A stretch of DNA of 64,000 nucleotides from Isotricha intestinalis. Lineage: Eukaryota; Ciliophora; Litostomatea; Vestibuliferida; Isotrichidae. Shown piece after piece: positions 50,221 through 60,800 of the stretch. The position numbers and the translations under genes were made by a program. Location: positions 25,611 to 89,610 of the forward strand of contig JAJJLU010003471.1 in the NCBI GenBank assembly GCA_023807065.1, in the 5' to 3' direction. Positions within the stretch are counted from its first letter, which is position 1, and each line of letters opens with the position of its first letter. Under the pieces are notes generated by a model. It saw only the letters and a list, made by a program, of their open reading frames with translations, was not told the DNA's origin and ran no database searches.

Positions 50221-52536
50221 TTATTGTTTTTGATTTATGTTTTGTTTAATTGAATAAATTTTTCCAGGAATTTTTTTACTTGTATTTCTAGAAATTTGGT
50301 TATTATTATTTATAATATTTTCTTCATTATAAGGTAAAATAAAATTAGAATTATTGTTTTCATAATTATCTCCCATAAAAGTATTAAATTCATTCTCATT
50401 GAAGTTATTAATCATTTTATTCAAACCTTTTTCAATTTCTTCATCTTTAACAAAACTTGTTGTTTTATTTATACTTTGTTCACTATTTAATAAAGGATTA
50501 ATATTACTATTAATAATATTAATATTATTAACATTATTGTCATTATATGAATAATTCATTTTAGAATTTAAATCAGGATTTTGTTGAATTAATTTTTCAA
50601 GTGATTGAATTTGAACATCTTTTAATTGAACTTCTTTAAGTAAATTATTATATTTTTCATTTTTAATATCTATTTCATTTTTTAATCCATCATTATTATT
50701 GTTAACTATTTCATTTAATTTATCATTTGAATCTGTTAACATTTTAATATTATAATGTAATTTTTGATTTTTGCTTTTTAACTCCTTCATTTCTTTTTCA
50801 TATGATAACATTAATTGATTACTTTCTTCAAGCAATTGAGAAAGAGATCTTATTTTATCATAAAATAATTTTTTCTGATTTTCAATTTCTAAATCTTTTT
50901 CATTCTGAATATTTTTTATTGTTTTATTTAAAGTTTTATTTAAATTTTGAATTTCATTTTGTAAATTCTTATTTTCTTGTTTTAATTGTTTTATTAAATC
51001 ATCGTTTGATAAATTTTTATTTGACAATTCAATTAATGTTTTATTTAAATTTTCATTTTGTCTAACTAAATAATCTATTTTTTGAATAATATCATCTGTA
51101 GTAATTGGTTCTTCTGAATTTAAATTGATATGCATATTATCATTTAAATTTTTCAAATTTTTTAAAGAATTAATTAATTTATCATTTATTTCATTTAAAA
51201 ATTGATTTGTTTGTTTTGAAAAACTTTCATTTTTTTCAGTAAAATCTTCATAAGAATTTTTTAATTGAATATAATTATTTTTTAATTCAGTATATGATTT
51301 ATTTAAACTATTTAAATTATTCTGATATTCATTACAATGTGCTTCTGATTCAATTAATTTATTTTTAATAATCTTATTTTCTTTAATTATTACTTCATTA
51401 TCAGAAAATAATTTTTTATTCTTATTTTTTTCTTCTGTATTATTTTCATTTATTTTATTTATACTATCTAAATTTTTATTTATAATATTAATTACTGTTC
51501 CTTTAAGAGATTCAATACTTTTAGATAAATAATTATTTTTCAATAATAAATTTGAATCAATATCACTTGAAATTGGATTTCTAATTTTTGATAAATTATT
51601 ATTTGATGAATTAATATTCATATCAATTCCTTCTAAGTAATTTTTAAATTCTAATAAATTATTTCCTATTATTTTGGCTAAATTTTCTGTTTCTTTTTCT
51701 AACATTTCATTTTTTAACATTAATTTTTGATATTCTTTTTTCTTTCCTTCTAAATCAAATTTCATATTTTCAATTTGAGAATTTAATTGTAATATAATTT
51801 TTTCATTATTATTATTCTTTAAATTTTCTTTTTTTAGTTCATTCATTTTTTCAATTAAATCTCTTTTTTCTTCATTTGATTTTTCATTTTCTTTTTTAAT
51901 ATTTGTTATATCATTTCTACAACTATTAATTACATTTTCAAAATCTGAAATTTGTCTTTTTAAAGAAGGAATTTGCTTATTTTCATTTTTGAGTTGATTA
52001 ACAACATTTTCATATTTATTTATAACAGAATTTTTATCATTTAAAGCTATTTGTAAATCTTTATTATTTTTTTCAAATTTTAGAAAATCATTATATGTAT
52101 TCTTAATATTTTTATCTTGATTTTGAATAACATTTTCTAAATCATTTATTTTCTTAATTAATTGTTCTTTCTCAATTAAATAATTATTAACTGTTTCTTC
52201 TGAGTTATTTTTTATTTCTTGATATTCATCATTCTTTTTATTTACAATATTTTCAAAATTTTGAATTTTTAGATTTAGAGATTGAATGTTTTCTTTTAAA
52301 TTTTGTATAATATCTTCTTTATTTCCAATTTCTCTCTTTAAATTATCAATCGTTTTTTCATTTTCTTTAATTATTTTAGAAGAATCAAAAATTGTTTTGT
52401 CTTTTTCCATAATTTTCATTTTATATTTTTCATTTGAAATATTTTGAAAATTATCATAACTATTTGAATCAGAGTAAAAATTTGGGTTCGTATAAGTAGA
52501 AAAATTATTACAAGATTGATAATTTAAATTTTGCAT
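50221..52536 (-). CDS. Long coiled-coil protein
   Basis: The 771-residue protein is almost entirely coiled coil from about 35 to 690, with Asn/Leu/Lys/Glu heptads. The head and tail are Asn- and Ser-rich (VNNINIINSNINPL). There is no catalytic motif or TM segment. Long coiled coils of this size are typical of ciliate basal-body and cortical proteins. It is tandem with the next minus-strand gene. Confidence 0.7.
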   Translation of the reverse strand: MQNLNYQSCNNFSTYTNPNFYSDSNSYDNFQNISNEKYKMKIMEKDKTIFDSSKIIKENEKTIDNLKREIGNKEDIIQNLKENIQSLNLKIQNFENIVNKKNDEYQEIKNNSEETVNNYLIEKEQLIKKINDLENVIQNQDKNIKNTYNDFLKFEKNNKDLQIALNDKNSVINKYENVVNQLKNENKQIPSLKRQISDFENVINSCRNDITNIKKENEKSNEEKRDLIEKMNELKKENLKNNNNEKIILQLNSQIENMKFDLEGKKKEYQKLMLKNEMLEKETENLAKIIGNNLLEFKNYLEGIDMNINSSNNNLSKIRNPISSDIDSNLLLKNNYLSKSIESLKGTVINIINKNLDSINKINENNTEEKNKNKKLFSDNEVIIKENKIIKNKLIESEAHCNEYQNNLNSLNKSYTELKNNYIQLKNSYEDFTEKNESFSKQTNQFLNEINDKLINSLKNLKNLNDNMHINLNSEEPITTDDIIQKIDYLVRQNENLNKTLIELSNKNLSNDDLIKQLKQENKNLQNEIQNLNKTLNKTIKNIQNEKDLEIENQKKLFYDKIRSLSQLLEESNQLMLSYEKEMKELKSKNQKLHYNIKMLTDSNDKLNEIVNNNNDGLKNEIDIKNEKYNNLLKEVQLKDVQIQSLEKLIQQNPDLNSKMNYSYNDNNVNNINIINSNINPLLNSEQSINKTTSFVKDEEIEKGLNKMINNFNENEFNTFMGDNYENNNSNFILPYNEENIINNNNQISRNTSKKIPGKIYSIKQNINQKQ

Positions 52537-52751
52537 GAAAAAAATGTTTAAAAATTTTAATTAAAAAGTATTTTTAATAATTTTCAAAAATTAAAATAAT
52601 AATAAAAATAAAAGCATTGAATTAAATTGAAATAAAATAAAAAGAAATAACAAAGAAATGGAGAAAAGAAAGAAGATGAGAAATAAATGAAATTGATATA
52701 GTAAAAAAGTATAAATAAAATAATTTTTAAAAAAATATTTTATCTTAAATA

Positions 52752-55736
52752 TTATAATCCCTCAATTCCAACATCTTCACGAACATGATCTAAAATAGAA
52801 TCATCTTTATCATCATTTTTAATATCTTCTTTTAACATATCTAATAATTGATTTTGGAAAATTTGACTATCAATAATATCTTGTTCACTATAATTTTCAT
52901 TCTTAAATCTGTTGATTAATTCTTTTTTTTCATTTTCATTTAAATTAATATCTTTTTGTTTTAAAAAATCAAAAAGAATATAAGCATTAATTCCTTCCAT
53001 TTCTTCACCATCATTTAATTTATTATTTGATTCTTTAACAACTGATAAATATTCATTTGGACTTCCACCTTCTTCTTTTATTATTTTTGCTAATTTTTTT
53101 AATTTATCATCTAATTCTACTTTTTCATCTTCATTTTCTTCTTTTTTTACATTATCTTCAGAATGGTTTTTATCTTCTGGTTTATCTTCATTATCTTTTT
53201 TATCTTCAAGTAAATTCTTTTCTTCCTCCTTTTTTTTTTCTTCAACATTATCTTCATTTTTTTCTTCAGCATATTCCTCTTTTTTTAATGAATTATTATT
53301 TTCCACTTCTTCATAATTTCCTTCTTCTTTTTTTTCCACTTCTTTATTTTCTTCTTCTTTATTTCCTTCTTCTTCTTTATTTCCTACTTCTTTATTATCC
53401 ACTTCTGCATAATTTCCTTCTTCTTCTTTCTTTTCTTCTTCTTCTTTATTTCCTTCTTCTTTGTTATCCACTTCTTCATAATTTCCTTCTTCTTCTTTCT
53501 TTTCTTCTTCTTTGTTATCCACTTCTGCATAATTTCCTTCTTCTTCTTTCTTTTCTTCTTCTTTGTTATCTACTTCTTCATAATTTCCTTCTTCTTTTTT
53601 ATTTCCTACTTCATCTTTCTTTTCTTCTTCTTTGTTATCCACTTCTTCTTTATTTCCTTCTTCTTCTTTCTTTTCTTCTTCTTCTTTATTTCCTTCTTCT
53701 TCTTTCTTTTCTTCTTCTTCTTTATTTCCTTCTTCTTTATTTCCTTCTTCTTCTTTCTTTTCTTCTTCTTCTTCTTTTTTTTCTTCTTCTTTATTTCCTT
53801 CTTCTTCTTTCTTTTCTTCTTCTTCTTTATTTCCTTCTTCTTCTTTATTTCCTTCTTCTTTGTTTTCCAATTCTTCTCTGTTTTCTTCTTCTTCTTTATT
53901 TTCCACTTCTTCTTCTTCATAAATTTTGTCAAGTAATATTTTATAATTCATTTTATTAAATTCATCTTCTTTAACTGCTAATAAAATTTCTTCAGATATT
54001 TCATTTAATCCACATTCTTTAATACCTTTCCTCATATTTTCGAAACTAACCTTCCCTTTATTGTCATTGTCATATTTCTCAAAAATTTTTTTAACTTTAT
54101 CATATTTTAAATTTTTTTGAGAAATAAAATCAATGTATTCTTCTTCACTTAAAAGTTTTTTATTTTTCTGAAATAAATAATTTAATTCTTTGATTTGTTC
54201 CTTTTTAATTTCATTTAATTTTTTAACTCCATCAAAACTTTTATTAGCATAATCTAATATTAAACTTTTACCTTCTTTTGTTTCAACATTTAATAATTGA
54301 ACAATACCATTAGCATAATATAATTTATTATCATCTACTGAATTTAAATCTGACAATGGTTTTAAAGCATAATTAATAAATAGTTGAGTATTAAGTATTT
54401 TTTTTTTTTTCATTTCTATATATAAATGATACAATTCTTTATTAGAATCATCTTCTTCTTTTTTTTTTTCTTTATTTTCTTCTTTTTTTACTTCTTTTTT
54501 TTCTTCTTTTTCTTTATTTTTTTGAATTATACCATGTGGATTAATTCTACTATTTATTTTGATATTTTCAATATTTTGTTTTATCATTTCATCTTCTTTT
54601 TTTAATGCCTTATATTTAATTAATTTCTTATCATTTTCTTTTACTAATTTATTCCTTTCTTCTCTTTGATGTTCTAATTGTTCTTTTAAAGTCTTTTTTA
54701 ATAAATCTCTTTCTAAAATCATTATTTCTTTATCTTTATTTTCTAATTCTTTTTCAAGTTCCATTATTTTTTTTTCATTTTTTTGTACATTATCATAATT
54801 CTTTTTACTTAAATCTTGTATTTTCTTATTTTTTTTTTTTTTTTTATTATTTAACTTATCTATTTCTTCTTCTCTTTTTTCATAAAAATCAACTTTATTT
54901 AAAGCTTCTTCTAATTTCTTTTTAATAATATTCATTTCTTCAGCATAAATATCTCTTTCTCTTTCTAATTCACTTATTTTGGAAGATTTCATTTTATTTT
55001 TTACATTCTTTAATTCTTCTTCTTTTTCTTGATTTTCTTTAACCAATTCTTTACATCTCATTTTCAAATTTGATATTAATGCTTCACTTATTAATCTCAT
55101 TTTTTCTTCTTTTTCTTTTTCTTCTTTTAAATTTTCTTTATTTGTTATTTCTTTTAGATCTTTTTCAGTTAATATTCCTATTTTTTCATAAAAACTTTTA
55201 TTTGGAGTTTGTTTGTTATTTTCATTTTTTTTAATGTTTTCATCTTCTTTATTTTCTTCATTTTCTTCATTTTCTTTATCTTCATATTCTTCATATTCTT
55301 CATTTTCTTCTTTTTCTTCTTTTTCTTTTTTCATTTCATTCTTTTCTTCTAAATTTTTATCTTCATTTGTATCATTCTTTTCTTCTTCTAATTGAATATT
55401 ATTATATTTATTTAATTCATCATTTTGTTCTTTTATCTTCTTTTTTTGAGTCAGATTTTCTTTCTTTAAAAGTTTATATTGTTCATTTAAATCATTTAAT
55501 TGAGTTTGTAATTTAATACATCTATCTAATAATTGTTCTTTTTCCCAATGAGGATGTTGAACAGAAAATTTTTTCGATAAATTATAACTTTTTTGTAATC
55601 GATTATTATATATTGAAGGAAATTTATCTTTTGAATTTGATAATTTTTGTAATGATGCTGTTGTAAAAGGACGACTTGATCTAATACTTTCATTTAATTT
55701 TCTACCAGTATTACTATATCTTCTATTAAGTTTCAT
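52752..55736 (-). CDS. Coiled-coil protein with EF-hand and Glu/Lys/Asn tandem repeats
   Basis: In this 994-residue protein, the basic Ser/Arg head (RRYSNTGRKLNESIRSSRPF) precedes a conserved-looking HPHWEKEQLLDRCIKLQTQL helix, then a long coiled coil (about 75-400). An EF-hand-like loop sits at about 558-570 (IFEKYDNDNKGKVSFENMRK), following a helical region. Residues about 605-805 are an acidic tandem repeat (see separate entry). Two EF-like or helical segments close the protein. It may bind Ca2+; a ciliary or basal-body role is inferred from style only. No TM segment. Confidence 0.7.
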   Translation of the reverse strand: MKLNRRYSNTGRKLNESIRSSRPFTTASLQKLSNSKDKFPSIYNNRLQKSYNLSKKFSVQHPHWEKEQLLDRCIKLQTQLNDLNEQYKLLKKENLTQKKKIKEQNDELNKYNNIQLEEEKNDTNEDKNLEEKNEMKKEKEEKEENEEYEEYEDKENEENEENKEDENIKKNENNKQTPNKSFYEKIGILTEKDLKEITNKENLKEEKEKEEKMRLISEALISNLKMRCKELVKENQEKEEELKNVKNKMKSSKISELERERDIYAEEMNIIKKKLEEALNKVDFYEKREEEIDKLNNKKKKKNKKIQDLSKKNYDNVQKNEKKIMELEKELENKDKEIMILERDLLKKTLKEQLEHQREERNKLVKENDKKLIKYKALKKEDEMIKQNIENIKINSRINPHGIIQKNKEKEEKKEVKKEENKEKKKEEDDSNKELYHLYIEMKKKKILNTQLFINYALKPLSDLNSVDDNKLYYANGIVQLLNVETKEGKSLILDYANKSFDGVKKLNEIKKEQIKELNYLFQKNKKLLSEEEYIDFISQKNLKYDKVKKIFEKYDNDNKGKVSFENMRKGIKECGLNEISEEILLAVKEDEFNKMNYKILLDKIYEEEEVENKEEEENREELENKEEGNKEEEGNKEEEEKKEEEGNKEEEKKEEEEEKKEEEGNKEEGNKEEEEKKEEEGNKEEEEKKEEEGNKEEVDNKEEEKKDEVGNKKEEGNYEEVDNKEEEKKEEEGNYAEVDNKEEEKKEEEGNYEEVDNKEEGNKEEEEKKEEEGNYAEVDNKEVGNKEEEGNKEEENKEVEKKEEGNYEEVENNNSLKKEEYAEEKNEDNVEEKKKEEEKNLLEDKKDNEDKPEDKNHSEDNVKKEENEDEKVELDDKLKKLAKIIKEEGGSPNEYLSVVKESNNKLNDGEEMEGINAYILFDFLKQKDINLNENEKKELINRFKNENYSEQDIIDSQIFQNQLLDMLKEDIKNDDKDDSILDHVREDVGIEGL
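53330..53930 (-). repeat. 51-nt tandem repeat, EEEKKEEEGNYAEVDNK units
   Basis: The tract is built from 17-residue units like EEEKKEEEGNYAEVDNK and shorter EEEKKEEEGNK variants. The plus strand is nearly all TTC/CTT pyrimidine. Period and variants suggest recent unequal expansion. Confidence 0.75.
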
Positions 55737-55905
55737 TTTTATTTTTTATTTTAATTATTTTGTAATATTTTATTAATATTTTTGGAACATAATAAAATAA
55801 TTTATTTTCATAAATTGTAAAAATATATTACACAAATCAATATTATCTTTCAAAAAAATTTAAGTTTAGTTAGAAATTTTTAAATAAAAAAAGAAAAACT
55901 AATAA

Positions 55906-56717
55906 TTATTTTGAAATTCCACAAGCTAAATCTAACTTTTTACATGTTTCTTCTAATAAAGTGAGTAAATTTTCTTCAGTAGCTTCTCGTTGTTTTTTTT
56001 CATTTTCTAATTCACTTTTAATTTTATTAATAATACTTCTTAACATATCAAGAAAAGCTTCTTCATTTCTTCTCTTGCTTGTTTTTCACTACTAACAAGA
56101 GAATTTAATTTCATAAATTCATCATCTATCATCTTATTTAAAGTACTATCACCTTCTTCACGATCACTTTGTTCATTTTTCATTTGTTCTACAATTTTTG
56201 GTACTTCAGTTTCTAAATAAAATTTGAAATTTTCAATTGATTCATTTCTATTTCTTTCTTCTTTTGCTAATTCATTTTTTAAAATGTTAAATCTATCATC
56301 AATTTGATTAACTAATCTGTTTTGCATATCTTCTCTTTCTTTTGCTTCATTATTTAATTTTTGTCTTAATTTTGTTTCTAAATTAGAAATATATTGTGTT
56401 CTTTCTTCGTATGATTGTTCAAATCTTTGTCTATCTTCTTCAATATTTTGAATAATATTAGATATTTGTTCTTTTATTTGATTAAATGTTTTAAATGTCA
56501 TTTCATTTGATTCCATTGATTTCTCATCTAATGATGCTAATCTTGATTCTACTTCTTCGTATTTTGTGTTTTTATCGTTTTCAATATTGAAATGAATATT
56601 GTTTAATTTTTGAGATATTTTTTCCAATCTTTCTAAATTTTGATTAGTTTTAAAACTTGTTGATCCCATATTTTGAGATTGATTTACTCCTGATTTGTTT
56701 AAGCCTGATGTATTCAT
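55906..56717 (-). CDS. SF-assemblin, one-base frame break near the C-terminus
   Basis: A product of about 270 residues. The head is Asn/Ser/Gly-rich (SGLNKSGVNQSQNMG), then the whole remainder is an SF-assemblin helical rod with the family pattern (NLERLEKISQKLNNIHF, SRLASLDEKS, RQRFEQSYEERTQYISNLET). SF-assemblin builds striated fibres attached to basal bodies. As read, the frame stops soon after EEMKKL (about 56060), but adding one base there continues FLDMLRSIINKIKSELENE to LLEETCKKLDLACGISK and TAA at 55906, giving a natural C-terminus. I take this as an indel or a shift in a short A-run. Confidence 0.85.
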
Positions 56718-57083
56718 TTATTAATATAATTAAATTAGATTATGTATTTTATATCATTTTATTTAAATTATAATTACTTAAATAAAAATATATTAATTCA
56801 TAGTAAAAGAAAATAAATTAATAAAAGAATAGATTAATTAAAAAAATAAAATATAAATATTTAAATTAGCTCAATTAAAATTAGTGAAAAAATAAAAATA
56901 TGATATAAAGAAAAATATAAATAGAATATAAAAAATAAAAATTGGAAATATAATATAAGAAACATAAAATAAATAATTGAATATTAAAAATCATGTTTAT
57001 ATTTTAAAAAAAAATATAGTACTCCCAATCACCAAAATATATTTTGTTTTTCTTTAAGTTTTTAATATTTTAAATATGATATT
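56718..57083. other. Intergenic spacer
   Basis: These 366 bp of A/T-rich sequence between two minus-strand genes show no gene or RNA. Confidence 0.5.
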
Positions 57084-57752
57084 TTATTCACTATTTTTTT
57101 TAATGATATAGTCTATTAATTCATTTAAGTCTTCTTTTTCTTGGAAATTATCTTTTTGCTCTAAAAATTCTTTTATATTTTTTTTTAAATTATCTTCCAA
57201 CACATTTAATCCCAACTCACTCATTTTCTCTTTTACTTTCATTATTAATTTTTTATATAATTCTTTGGGATTTTCTTTTTCATTCATTTCTTTTTTATTA
57301 TTAATTTTTTTTTCAAGAATAGAAAAAAAAGAAGATTTATTTAAACTAATTTCAGAATTCAAATTATTTATACCTTCAAGAATTTTATTGTTGATATCAT
57401 TATAATTTATGATTAATTTTTTTATTTCTGGAAGGTTATTCATTTTTTCTATACTATCAAATTTAGAATTAATATTTTCTAGTATATTTTTAAAATCATA
57501 TTGTTTTTGACTAAAATTATTATCACTAAATGGGATAGATTCCATTTTAGAATTCAAAAATTCTTTAAATTTTTCTATTTTTTGTGACAAATCACTTGAT
57601 GATGAATTCATATTAATTTTCTTAATTTCATTTGATAAATAAATGATGTTAATATTAAAATATTTAATAAATTCAATTATAAAAGATTTAATTTTTATAA
57701 ATTGAGAAGAAATTTCTTTTTTTATTATATTTGAAATTTCTGTCATATTCAT
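57084..57752 (-). CDS. Helical Asn/Lys/Glu-rich protein
   Basis: The 222-residue protein has alternating predicted helices. A hydrophobic stretch at about 20-40 (FIIEFIKYFNINIIYL) is probably an amphipathic helix rather than a membrane segment. The C-terminal part is strongly acidic/basic coiled coil. No family is recognised. It has a clear single frame, with a stop at an A/T spacer before the next gene. Confidence 0.5.
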   Translation of the reverse strand: MNMTEISNIIKKEISSQFIKIKSFIIEFIKYFNINIIYLSNEIKKINMNSSSSDLSQKIEKFKEFLNSKMESIPFSDNNFSQKQYDFKNILENINSKFDSIEKMNNLPEIKKLIINYNDINNKILEGINNLNSEISLNKSSFFSILEKKINNKKEMNEKENPKELYKKLIMKVKEKMSELGLNVLEDNLKKNIKEFLEQKDNFQEKEDLNELIDYIIKKNSE

Positions 57753-57886
57753 ATTTATATTTTTTTTTATAAAAGAAATAAATTAACTAATATTATATTA
57801 AAATAAAACATTTATTAATATATAATTATAACATTAATTCTATTAAAAAATCATTATATTATACCTTATAATTTTATATATAAAAT

Positions 57887-60800
57887 TTAAACAAAATTTT
57901 TAATAGGAACAAACATTTCAGCAGAAAAAAAATTTCTTTCTAAAATTTCTTTACTTAAAAATTCTAAGGGAAACTCCACAATATGTCCTTTAAAATTATT
58001 TTTATATAAATTATATTTTTCAATCATTTTTCCTATATCTTCTTCTGTATAATCTTTCCTATTAGGTATATCTTTAAAATAAACAAATTTATCATCAGGA
58101 TAACAATTAAATATCTCTCTATAAGTTTCAGTATTTACCTTAGCAGTATTATTAATTAAATCCCAAATTTCATCACTTAAAGGGTCATTTAATAAATTAA
58201 AATTTTCATCATCGTTTTCAATTCCTAAATGTTCTTTCAATAAATTCATTCTTAATCTTTTTGCAAAAGTTGAAGCTTTATAATTTTCACCATTCATTCT
58301 TGAATTATAATTCTCACTTTCATTTTCATCTTTAAATAATACAGCAAATTCAGAATCTCTATCACCTATCATTGATCTATCATTAATATTAGCACTTCCC
58401 ATTATAACATATTTATCATCAATTATCATTAATTTAGAATGAATATATATTAATTCCGTTACAGGAATTCCGTTTAATTTATCATGATTTCTTAAAGAAA
58501 AAAAAGCTATATATTGTCTGAATAATTCTGGATTGTTTTCATCAAGTAATTGTTTTAATTTTTCTATTAAACTTAAGCCATTATTTCTAGAAATTGTTTT
58601 ATAAGTAAATTTTAATATTATTTGTAATGTACTTGATTCTTGAACATTTCCTGCAAATCCAGGTAATAAAGGTATAAAAATCATTACTCGAAATTTCTTT
58701 TTTTCTCTATATGCTTTAATTATTCTTTCTCTTATTTTTAAAGCAATTTCATTTATAATTAAATTTGAAACTGAAGCTCCAATTTCTTGATACTCTTCAT
58801 CTGTAAAACTTTTTGATATAAAAAATTGATTTTCAATATAAATATAATACTCACTTTTTTCTATTAAATAATAATATGCATTTAAAATTGAAGTTTCAGT
58901 TTTATTTAAACCTCCTGACCAATAACTTAAAGATCTTAAACATTGACATGACATTTTTATTTCAGTTGCTTTAAATTCAATTTGATAACTTTGTAAATTT
59001 ACATTATTTATTAATGTTATTTCTTCAAAGTTTGATTTAATTAATTTAAAATTTTTTAATTTCTTTTTAAACCCATTTTTTAATAATTCATAATAATCTG
59101 TTCTTTTTTTATTCTCTTTTTTTTCTGTTTCATGACTTTTTTGATGAGCTGATAATTTTGTGACAAAATCAAAATTTGCTTCTTCATTTCTTTTGTTTTC
59201 ATCTATCTCTATTAAATTATGACGATTATTTGAATAATTTAAATCTAACATATTTGAATTAGTATTATTTGTTATTATTTCTGATGAAATTCCATTTGTT
59301 AATTTTTTTTCTTTTATAAATATATTTTGAGTTCTTTTTGTTTCTTTATTAAAATTATTATCTAATCCATTATTTAGTTTTTTTTCTCTTTTTGCATTTA
59401 CTTTTCCCCATAAATTTAATTTTAATTTATTTGGTTTATAATTATTTCTATTACTACTATTTATATTTTTTAAATTTTCTTTAAAACCATTTACAAAAAG
59501 TAAAGCATTTGAATTTTTTACTTTAATATTATTCATTGTATTATTATTATTGGTATCAATATCATTATTTAAATTTTTACTATTTCTAGAAGAATTATCT
59601 TTTAATTGTCTTTTACTTAAAGAATTTTTAGAAGTTCCATTGTTGCTCCCTACATCTTTAAAAGAAAAATTTCCATTACTATTTTGACTAATATTAATTT
59701 CATTCATATTATTCGTTTCTTTATCACCAAAGCTGTTGTTATTCAAAATATTATTACTACTATTTAAATTACTAGCATTACTAAATATTCCATAATTTAA
59801 CTTTTCTTTAATATTATTATTCTCAATATCTTTTATATTTTCCTTAATTTTATCATTACTCTCATTGTCCTCCTTTTTATTATTATTATTATTTTTTTTA
59901 TCTCTTTCCATTACTTGTTGAATAGCATTACCAAGAAAACCTTTAAAAAAATTATTCCCAATAGACATTCTCCTAGAATAAATAGTTTTAATATCAGTAA
60001 TACCTTCAGTATTTTCACTACTTTTACTATAATTCCATCTTTCAATAAAATGTCTAGCAATATCTAAAACAGCAGGTCCTTGAATACAAGAATGAATATC
60101 ATGCCAAGGCATTTTTACCATATTTCTATTTACACTTTCTTTTAAATAATTATTTACATTTTCAAAATCTCTAATTCTTGCATTATTATAATCAATTCCT
60201 GGATAATAATATATATTTTCATCATTATAAGTTTCTATAATTGGATGATTATGACAATCATATCTTCCCCAACATAAATCTAATCCTCCAACATATGCAT
60301 ATTGTTGGTCAATAATAACTAATTTTTCATGATGTGACCAAAGTAAGTCAAAACTTTTTTTAGGATGACGACATACTTTTATATTAGGATGTAAATTCAC
60401 TAAAAATGATTTTGAATGTTTTGAATTTAATTTTAATGCTAAGGAAACTTCTTTATATATTAATATATATACTTTTACTCCTTTTTCAGCTATTTTCTTT
60501 AAAATATCACATAATCTAGAAATATTATGATTTTCTAAATTCATTGATTCTCCAAAATTTAAATTTTTATATGTATCTAAATTTATTGGTCTTTGTAAAA
60601 ATAATTCGGGACTCAACCACCAATCAGCGATATAAACGCTTTCTCTTGCTTTTAATAATTTATTTTTCAAATCTAAAAAATAATCTTTTCCATCAATAAA
60701 CCAATCACATTTACATTTTTGTTTTTCTAAAACAAAACTATGGAAAATATTTCCTTGATAATTTTTAATAATTTTCTCAACTCTCCAACTAATTTCATTA

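Noticed and set aside
53057..53959. 300-residue plus-strand frame opposite the 51-nt repeats
   Set aside because: It is pure Leu/Phe composition, an antisense shadow of the Glu/Lys repeat.
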